From positions 1-12,777 of the forward strand of contig CAISKG010000253.1 of the NCBI GenBank assembly GCA_903885855.1: a stretch of DNA of 12,777 bases, given 5' to 3'. The notes under the pieces were generated by a model. It saw only the letters and a program-made list of their open reading frames with translations, was not told where the DNA came from and did not search any database. The DNA comes from an uncultured Planctomycetaceae bacterium (GTDB taxonomy: Bacteria; Planctomycetota; Planctomycetia; Pirellulales; UBA1268). The stretch's first letter is position 1; every line of letters starts with the position of its first letter. Of the stretch, positions 7,176-12,777 are shown one piece after another. The position numbers were made by a program, and so were the translations under genes.

Positions 7176-8951
7176 ATGGTCTCCACCACCCCGCCACCGC
7201 CGCTCCCGCAGGACGCCACCTGGCGGAAGGCCTGGGCGATGCTCACGCGCGGGCAGCAGTCCGAGGCGGTGTTCCTCGTGGCGTGCATGGTGTTCGGCGC
7301 GATCCTCGAGACGCTCGGGATCGGCGCCGTCGTGCCGGCTCTGATGGTGATGTCGTCGGAGGACGCGGTGCAATCGTTCCCGGCGGCGGCGCCGATCCTC
7401 GATCGCCTCGGCCGCCCCTCGCATTCGGCGCTCGTCGTGGCGGGCCTGCTGTCGTTGCTCGGCATCTACGCCTTCAAGAGCCTGTACCTGCTCTGGCTCG
7501 CGTGGCGGCAGTCGCGTTTTCTCACCAACGTCCAGCGCAGCGTCACGCAACGGCTCTTCGACACCTATCTGGTGCAGCCGTGGAGCTTCCATCTGCAGCG
7601 CAACTCCGCCGATCTGGTGCGCAACGTCACCAGCGAGATGGGGGTCTTCTCCAACGCGCTGGTGGCGATCATGAATTCGGGCATCGACCTGATGATGCTC
7701 GTGTGCGTCGCCGGGCTGCTGATCTTCGTCCAGCCGGTCGGGGCGCTGCTGGTGGTGGCCACGCTCGGCGTCTCGACCTGGGTGCTGCAGCGCTACACGC
7801 GGCCGCTGCTGTCGCGGATGGGGCGGATGCGGCTCGACCAGTCGTCGCTCCGCTCGCTCCACCTCACGCAGGGGCTGGGGGGCATCAAGGACATCAAGGT
7901 GCGCAACGCCGAGGGGGCCTTCTCGCGACGCTTCCGCCAGCACGACGACGCCATGATGCGGGCGGTGCACCGGCAGATGTTCCTCACGAACATCCCCCGG
8001 CTGTGGTACGAGCTGGTGGCGGTGTCGGTGATCTGCCTGCTGGCGCTGGCGATGCTCTTCCAGGGCATCGCGCCCGAGGTCTTCGTGCCCACGCTGGGCC
8101 TGTTCGCCGCGGCCGCCTTCCGCATCCTCCCCTCGGTGAACCGGCTCACCCTCGCCTTCCAGGCCTTCCGGTACTGCGGCCCTTCGATCGAGACGCTGCA
8201 CCGCGAGCTGTCGCTCCCCGGGGGCGTCGTCGACGGCGGCGCGGAGCGGCTGCGCTTCCGCGAGGGGCTCGAGCTCGACGGCGTGTCGTTCGCCTATCCC
8301 GGCTCGAGCGAGCGCGTGCTGCGCGACGTGTCGCTGCGCATCCCGCGCGGTGGCGCCGTGGGATTCATCGGCGAGAGCGGCGCCGGCAAGAGCACGCTCG
8401 TCGACGTGCTGCTCGGGCTCCTCGAGCCGACGGCCGGCCGCGTGCTGGCCGACGGGCACGACATCGCCCACGAGCCGCGCCCCTGGCAGAACATCGTCGG
8501 CTACGTGCCCCAGTCGATCTACCTCTGCGACGACTCGCTGCGGCGGAACGTGGCCTTCGGCCTCGATCCCGCCGAGATCGACGACGAGGCGGTGCGGCGC
8601 GCGATCCGGGCGGCGCAGCTCGACGACTTCGTGGCGTCGCTGCCGGAGGGGCTGGAGACGGTGGTCGGGGAGCGGGGGGTGCGCCTCTCCGGCGGCCAGC
8701 GGCAGCGGATCGGGATCGCCCGCGCCCTCTACCACGACCCCGACGTGCTCGTGCTGGACGAGGCCACCAGCGCCCTCGACGCCGACACCGAACGCGGCGT
8801 GATGGAGGCGGTCGACTCGCTGCACGGGATCAAGACGCTGATCATCGTCGCCCACCGTCTCAGCACGGTGGCCAACTGCGACGTGATCCACCGCATGCGC
8901 GGCGGCCGGATCGTCACCTCCGGCTCCCTCGAGGAGGTGACCGCCTCCTAG
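7176..8951 (+). CDS. ABC transporter, fused membrane and ATPase domains (PglK/MsbA-like glycan flippase)
   Basis: This 591-residue half-transporter probably works as a homodimer that flips a lipid-linked saccharide across the inner membrane. The N-terminal half holds hydrophobic segments at about 31-59, 85-109, 161-204 (two spans), 277-298 and 303-320. The ATPase half has Walker A GESGAGKST (399-407), the Q-loop at Q446 in VPQSIYL, signature LSGGQ (504-508), Walker B VLVLDE (524-529) with catalytic E529, and the switch His560 in VAHRLS. All nucleotide-binding residues are intact. The overall layout resembles PglK and MsbA. The neighbouring O-antigen ligase-like gene favours a glycan substrate over a drug, peptide or lipid A; the actual cargo is inferred. 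The ATG has no evident Shine-Dalgarno site. The gene ends 11 bp before the next start. Confidence 0.92.
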   Translation: MVSTTPPPPLPQDATWRKAWAMLTRGQQSEAVFLVACMVFGAILETLGIGAVVPALMVMSSEDAVQSFPAAAPILDRLGRPSHSALVVAGLLSLLGIYAFKSLYLLWLAWRQSRFLTNVQRSVTQRLFDTYLVQPWSFHLQRNSADLVRNVTSEMGVFSNALVAIMNSGIDLMMLVCVAGLLIFVQPVGALLVVATLGVSTWVLQRYTRPLLSRMGRMRLDQSSLRSLHLTQGLGGIKDIKVRNAEGAFSRRFRQHDDAMMRAVHRQMFLTNIPRLWYELVAVSVICLLALAMLFQGIAPEVFVPTLGLFAAAAFRILPSVNRLTLAFQAFRYCGPSIETLHRELSLPGGVVDGGAERLRFREGLELDGVSFAYPGSSERVLRDVSLRIPRGGAVGFIGESGAGKSTLVDVLLGLLEPTAGRVLADGHDIAHEPRPWQNIVGYVPQSIYLCDDSLRRNVAFGLDPAEIDDEAVRRAIRAAQLDDFVASLPEGLETVVGERGVRLSGGQRQRIGIARALYHDPDVLVLDEATSALDADTERGVMEAVDSLHGIKTLIIVAHRLSTVANCDVIHRMRGGRIVTSGSLEEVTAS

Positions 8952-8962
8952 CGGTCGGACGC

Positions 8963-10468
8963 ATGGCATCCTCGGCGCCGCTGGTGGTGTATGGAACGGG
9001 AGCCGGGAGGCTCCCCGCGCCGGTGGTGCCGCTGCCCGTCGGGCCCCCGGCGACGGCCATGCGGGCCCTCTCGCCCACGGGCATCGCCCTCAAGGCCCTC
9101 CTGATCCTCGCCTTCCTGCTCGTCAACAAGCTCGGCGCCGGCGGCTCGGCGGTGTTCTTTCTCGTGCTGTTCGCGATGTCGTTCCGAAGTCCGGAGGCGG
9201 CCTTCCTCTCCTTCCTCATCGGCATGGTGGGGCTGGCCACCAATTTCTCGATCGTCCCCAAGAACCTCGTCTGGACGCCGCTGCGCCTCGTGCTGCCGTT
9301 TCTGGCGATGTTCCGCTTCGCCTTCGACCTCTCCCACCAGCGGAAGTCGCTGTTCGCCGACGGGTGGTATCTGGCGCTGTGCGTGTTCGTCGGGGTGGCC
9401 GCGCTGTGCAGCATGGCGGGGGGCTACTACGTCGAGATCTCGATGCTCAAGCTCGTCACCTTCACCACCGGGATGTCGGCGGTGTTCGCGGGGGTGAAGG
9501 TGCTGCAGTCGCGCCGGTACGACCTCGGCGAGTGGATGATCGCGGTCGTCGCCGTGATCGTGCTCAACGGCGTGCTGGCGATCGCCACGGGGACCGCCTA
9601 CCGCATCCCGGTGCCCGGGGAGCCGGTGACGCTCTCGTCGTCGTTCTTCAAGGGGCCCTTCTACCACGCCAACCTCGCCGGCCCGTACTGCGCGCTGGCC
9701 GCCGTGCTCCTCTTCTGCTTCTGGCTCACCGTCAACCGCCGCGGGACGTGGGTCGCGATCGTGCTGGCGGTGCCGCTGATGTACTTCGTGTGGCTGTCGC
9801 GGTCACGGACGGGGCTGGTGTCGCTCATCTTCGGGATCGCCTCGGCCTTTCTCTTCGCCGGCATCGCGCCGAGCCTGCAGACCTGGCGGCGCCGCCTGGG
9901 GCGACGCCGCACGCAGGTCATGGTGATAGGGCTGGTCGGCGTCTGCCTCCTCGCCGTCGGCGACGTCGCCACAGGCGTGGTTTCCAGGTCGATCCGCGAG
10001 TTCGTCGTCAAATACAACAAGTCGGCCACGACGATCGAGGTCGAGGACGTGATGAGCTCGCGTGCAAGCATCATCACCCAGCAGTGGGAGACCTTCCTCC
10101 GCAATCCCCTCACGGGCATCGGCTTCCAGGTGGCCGACACCGAGTACTTCCGGCGCAACGCCACGCTCTTCAGCGCGCCGGTCGAGAAGGGCTTCCTCCC
10201 CACGGGGCTGCTCGAGGAGGTGGGCCTCCTGGGAACCTCCACCTTCGCGCTGTTCATCGGATTGCTGGCCCTCTCGCGCGTCCTCGCGAGGAACGGCCCC
10301 GGGCTGGTGATGCTCCTCACCTACCTCGTGACGAATCTCGGGGAGATGACGATCTTCGCCTTCGGCGGCGCCGGCGGCATGGGTTGGCTGTTCGTGGCCA
10401 TGGGGATCCTCATCGGCAACCGCAGCACCGCGGTGGCGAAGACGATCGTCCAGGCGGGTGGGCGCTGA
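8963..10468 (+). CDS. O-antigen ligase / Wzy-like polysaccharide polymerase membrane protein
   Basis: This 501-residue multi-spanning membrane protein likely polymerises lipid-linked repeat units or ligates a finished glycan on the outer face of the inner membrane. Hydrophobic segments occur throughout, for example near 40-72, 79-93, 135-151, 192-210, 241-256, 264-278, 284-301, 318-334, 424-440 and 470-485. The Wzy_C-type features are FYHANLAG (233-240), WLSRSRTG (277-284), a large soluble loop (about 335-415) with NPLTGIGFQ (381-389), and then EKGFLPTGLLEEVGLLG (408-424). In WaaL-type ligases this last region usually carries a conserved His (H-N-x-x-L), which is absent here. The start at 8963 gives a Pro-rich cytoplasmic tail before the first span. 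The flippase gene ends 11 bp upstream, and the E1 gene starts 2 bp after the stop, so one transcript is likely. Polymerase versus ligase cannot be settled from sequence alone. Confidence 0.85.
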   Translation: MASSAPLVVYGTGAGRLPAPVVPLPVGPPATAMRALSPTGIALKALLILAFLLVNKLGAGGSAVFFLVLFAMSFRSPEAAFLSFLIGMVGLATNFSIVPKNLVWTPLRLVLPFLAMFRFAFDLSHQRKSLFADGWYLALCVFVGVAALCSMAGGYYVEISMLKLVTFTTGMSAVFAGVKVLQSRRYDLGEWMIAVVAVIVLNGVLAIATGTAYRIPVPGEPVTLSSSFFKGPFYHANLAGPYCALAAVLLFCFWLTVNRRGTWVAIVLAVPLMYFVWLSRSRTGLVSLIFGIASAFLFAGIAPSLQTWRRRLGRRRTQVMVIGLVGVCLLAVGDVATGVVSRSIREFVVKYNKSATTIEVEDVMSSRASIITQQWETFLRNPLTGIGFQVADTEYFRRNATLFSAPVEKGFLPTGLLEEVGLLGTSTFALFIGLLALSRVLARNGPGLVMLLTYLVTNLGEMTIFAFGGAGGMGWLFVAMGILIGNRSTAVAKTIVQAGGR

Positions 10469-10470
10469 CC

Positions 10471-12486
10471 ATGGGTTCGCTCGGTTTCCCTGACGCGGCA
10501 GCCGCGGCGCCCCCCACGGGCGGGCCCGCCGCGGGCCCGCCCCTGCCGCGTTGGGCCGATCACCGCGCGGCGGTGCGCCAGGCGCTCCTGGTGCGGCGCA
10601 CCGAGCAGCGGCTCCTCGCGCTGTACGCCGAGGGGAAGATGTTCGGCACGGTGCACACCTGCATCGGGCAGGAATTCGCCGCCGTGGCGGTGGGGGGGGC
10701 GCTGCGCGACGACGACTTCGTGTTCTCCAATCACCGCGGCCACGGCCACTTCCTCTCCACCGGCGGCACGGTGGGCGAACTGATCGGCGAGGTGATGGGG
10801 CGCGAGTCGGGGATCTGCCGGGGGCGGGGCGGCTCGCAGCACCTCCAGAAGGGGCGCTACTTCTCCAACGGCATCCAGGGGGGCATCGTGCCGGTGACCG
10901 CCGGCCTGGCGCTCGCGGAGCTGCTGCGCGGCGGCGACCGGATCGCGGCCGTGTTCATCGGCGACGGCACGCTCGGCGAGGGGGCGCTCTACGAGACGCT
11001 GAACATCGCGTCGAAGTGGTCGCTGCCGCTGCTGGTGGTGTGCGAGAACAACCTCTTCGCGCAGTCGACGAGCCAGGAACAGACCCTGGCCGGCGACATC
11101 TGCGCCCGCGCGGCCGCGTTCGGCATCGAGACCCGGCACGGGTCCACCGACGACTGGACGACGCTTCTGGGCGACGTGCGGAGCGCCGTGGACCTCGTGC
11201 GCCGCCAGCGCCGGCCGCTGTTCCAACGCATCGACACCTTCCGCCTCATGGCCCACTCCAAGGGGGACGACAACCGCCCCGCCGAGTACGTCCGCGCCCA
11301 CTGGGAGCGCGATCCGCTGTCGCTCCTGGAGCGCGCGGCGGCCGGCGACCCGGAGTGGGGGGCGATGGCGGAGGAGATCGACGCCCTGGTCGAGGCCGCG
11401 GTGGCCGAGGCGGAGGCCAGCCCGCCCGGCCGATTCGACCCGCCCGAGGCCGCCGTCCGCGAGCCCGCCTGGCGGCCGGTGGCGTTCGCCGACGAGCGCG
11501 TGGTGGCCTCGGTGCGGCGCGGCCTGGAGAACGGCCTGGCCGCCGACGAGCGCGTGGTGTTCATCGGCGAGGACATCGAGAGCCCGTACGGCGGCGCCTT
11601 CAAGTGCTCCACCGGACTGTCGGACCGCTTCCCGGGCCGCGTGCGCAACACCCCGATCAGCGAACTGGCGATCGTCGGCATCGGCAACGGCCTGGCGCTG
11701 GGCGGCATGATCCCGGTGGTGGAGATCATGTTCGGCGACTTCGTCACGCTGGCCCTCGACCAGTGGCTGAATCACGCCGGCAAGTTCGCCTTCATGTTCG
11801 CCGACAAGGTGCACGTGCCGCTGATCGTGCGGACGCCGATGGGGGGCAAGCGCGGCTACGGTGCCACCCACAGCCAGTCGCTCGAGCGCCACCTCGTGGG
11901 GGTGCCGGGAACGCAGGTGCTCTGCCTGCATCACCGTTTCCCGGCGGCCGCGGTCTACGAGTCGTTGTTCGCGGCGATCGACCGCCCGACGCTCGTCGTC
12001 GAGAACAAGGTGCTCTACGGGCGCACGGCCAGCGCCGTCCCGCCGGCCGGCTGGAGGCTGTGGGCCTCCGACGAGCCCTTCCCCACGCTCCGACTCGAAC
12101 CCGCCGCGCCGGCCGACGTGACGATCGTCGCCGTCGGCGGCATGGGCCCGGAGGCCGAGGAGGCGATGCTGCGCCTGTTCGCGGCCGACGAGATCGTGGC
12201 CGACCTGTTCCTGCCGACGCGCCTCTATCCCTTCGACGTCGGCGTGCTCGCCGAGAGCCTCCGCGCCACGCGGCGGCTGTTGGTCGTCGAGGAGGGGCAG
12301 GGCTTCGCCGGCATCGGCGCGGAGATCGTCGCCCAGGCGACGGAGATCCTCGGCCGCGGGGGCCTCGCCGCGGCGCGGGTCTCGGCCACGCCGGTGCCGA
12401 TTCCCGCGGCGCGCCATCTCGAGGCGGCCTGTCTGCCGGGCGCCGACACGGTCCGGGCGGCGGTGCTGGAGCTGTGCCGATCATGA
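10471..12486 (+). CDS. Fused alpha-beta E1 of a 2-oxoacid dehydrogenase (pyruvate/acetoin dehydrogenase-like)
   Basis: E1 decarboxylates a 2-oxoacid with thiamine diphosphate and reductively acylates a lipoyl group. Normally alpha and beta are separate genes; here both are in one 671-residue chain. The alpha part (about 30-330) has YAEGKMFGTVHTCIGQE (52-68), HRGHGHF (88-94) and the ThDP motif GDG (164-166) with NN at 193-194, exactly 26 residues between. The beta part (about 337-671) has GED (366-368), PISE (395-398) whose Glu398 should activate ThDP, and RTPMGGKRGYGATHSQS (454-470). ENKVLYG (511-517) is also typical of the beta family. A Glu/Ala-rich stretch (about 300-335) links them. The first 27 residues are low-complexity Ala/Pro/Gly. 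Substrate is not evident. The ATG lies 2 bp after the ligase-like gene, and its stop overlaps the next start by ATGA. It could be a general pyruvate dehydrogenase, but its place in a glycan cluster suggests a specialised role. Confidence 0.92.
   Translation: MGSLGFPDAAAAAPPTGGPAAGPPLPRWADHRAAVRQALLVRRTEQRLLALYAEGKMFGTVHTCIGQEFAAVAVGGALRDDDFVFSNHRGHGHFLSTGGTVGELIGEVMGRESGICRGRGGSQHLQKGRYFSNGIQGGIVPVTAGLALAELLRGGDRIAAVFIGDGTLGEGALYETLNIASKWSLPLLVVCENNLFAQSTSQEQTLAGDICARAAAFGIETRHGSTDDWTTLLGDVRSAVDLVRRQRRPLFQRIDTFRLMAHSKGDDNRPAEYVRAHWERDPLSLLERAAAGDPEWGAMAEEIDALVEAAVAEAEASPPGRFDPPEAAVREPAWRPVAFADERVVASVRRGLENGLAADERVVFIGEDIESPYGGAFKCSTGLSDRFPGRVRNTPISELAIVGIGNGLALGGMIPVVEIMFGDFVTLALDQWLNHAGKFAFMFADKVHVPLIVRTPMGGKRGYGATHSQSLERHLVGVPGTQVLCLHHRFPAAAVYESLFAAIDRPTLVVENKVLYGRTASAVPPAGWRLWASDEPFPTLRLEPAAPADVTIVAVGGMGPEAEEAMLRLFAADEIVADLFLPTRLYPFDVGVLAESLRATRRLLVVEEGQGFAGIGAEIVAQATEILGRGGLAAARVSATPVPIPAARHLEAACLPGADTVRAAVLELCRS
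10518..10542 (+). repeat. Perfect 11-bp inverted repeat inside the start of the E1 gene
   Basis: GGGCGGGCCCG (10518-10528) and CGGGCCCGCCC (10532-10542) are perfect reverse complements around a 3-base loop, making a very stable all-G-C hairpin 47 bases into the E1 coding sequence. It encodes the low-complexity Gly-Pro-Ala stretch at residues 16-24. It might slow the ribosome or polymerase or simply reflect base composition. Confidence 0.85.
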
Positions 12487-12777
12487 GCGGGGCCGCCGAC
12501 ATCACCATCCCGCGCGAGACGGCCAACGACGACGTGGTGCGGATCGTGCGCTGGCTGGTGCCCGCCGGCGGGATCGTCCGGGCGGGCACGGCGGTGCTGG
12601 AGATCGAGACGTCGAAGTCGGTCATCGAAGTCGTCGCCCCGGGCGAGGGGCAGCTCACGATCCTCGAGGAGGCGGGGCGCGAGGTGCCGGTCGGAGCCAC
12701 GGTGGGGCGCGTCGGCGCCGGCGCGCCCCAGCCGTCCGCCCCGGGTGCCGCCGCCGCGCCGGCATCGCCCTCCGCAC
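12483..12777 (+). CDS. Lipoyl-domain protein, E2-like acyl carrier (3' end beyond the window)
   Basis: The first 98 codons are present. Residues 5-78 form a biotinyl/lipoyl-attachment domain: DDVVRIVRWLVPAGGIVRAG, then the hairpin loop EIETSKSVIEVVAPGEG (40-56) with Lys45 as the expected lipoylation site. In canonical E2 proteins the loop reads E-T-D-K-A; here it is E-T-S-K-S. After about residue 80 the chain turns into an Ala/Pro/Ser-rich linker, as in E2 proteins before a further domain. The ATG overlaps the E1 stop (ATGA), so E1 and this protein are probably made together and interact. The missing part decides whether it is a normal E2 with a catalytic acyltransferase core, a stand-alone carrier, or a lipoyl domain fused to a different acyltransferase. 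Biotin is less likely because the usual M-K-M motif is absent and an E1 is adjacent. Confidence 0.85.
   Translation, partial: MSGAADITIPRETANDDVVRIVRWLVPAGGIVRAGTAVLEIETSKSVIEVVAPGEGQLTILEEAGREVPVGATVGRVGAGAPQPSAPGAAAAPASPSA

Noticed and set aside
10321..12417. A 698-codon open frame on the minus strand
   Set aside because: It is antisense to the E1 gene, whose ThDP and beta-subunit motifs are unmistakable. The antisense product has no domain features.
1..12777. CRISPR arrays, tRNA or rRNA genes, insertion sequences, prophage
   Set aside because: I saw no regularly spaced repeats, no tRNA-like or rRNA-like segments, no transposase or integrase motifs and no flanking repeats by eye; a profile search was not possible.

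Overview
The window is about 12.8 kb of very G+C-rich, densely coding bacterial DNA. It carries nine protein genes, two of them cut by the window edges. I saw no rRNA, tRNA, CRISPR array or insertion sequence. Gene style and content suggest a planctomycete-type bacterium, possibly Pirellulales-like: a TPR-like gene with a W-E-F-V-H-P-R-C segment, a large signal-anchored protein of no familiar family, and several genes without a Shine-Dalgarno site. This is an inference from impression and would need a search to confirm.

Left part (1-3601): DNA repair and replication housekeeping. A mutY-like adenine glycosylase gene runs leftward off the window. Divergent from it is a rightward cluster of a TPR-like gene, thymidylate kinase (tmk) and the DNA polymerase III delta' subunit (holB). 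The TPR-like gene and tmk overlap by ATGA, and tmk and holB have clear Shine-Dalgarno sites. The tmk-holB pair is a classic bacterial arrangement.

Middle (3602-6562): a 170-bp gap with small hairpins, an 836-residue protein of unknown function with an N-terminal signal or anchor segment, and a 280-bp gap with a plausible sigma70-like promoter and a hairpin.

Right part (6563-12777): the start of what looks like an exopolysaccharide or surface-glycan operon that continues beyond the window. It opens with a NusG-family antiterminator paralog (RfaH/LoaP/UpxY style). A strong hairpin lies a few bases after its stop codon. Next come an ABC flippase of the PglK/MsbA type and an O-antigen ligase/Wzy-like membrane protein. 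These are followed, with only 2 bp between, by a fused alpha-beta 2-oxoacid dehydrogenase E1 and, overlapping it by ATGA, a lipoyl-domain protein with an E-T-S-K-S lipoylation loop.

The most interesting point is this pairing of a ThDP-dependent E1 fusion and a lipoyl carrier, apparently translationally coupled, with polysaccharide export and polymerization genes. One reading is that an acyl group made from a 2-oxoacid is passed through a lipoyl arm to a sugar or polysaccharide. That is a hypothesis. The deciding sequence, the rest of the lipoyl protein and the next genes, lies past the right edge.
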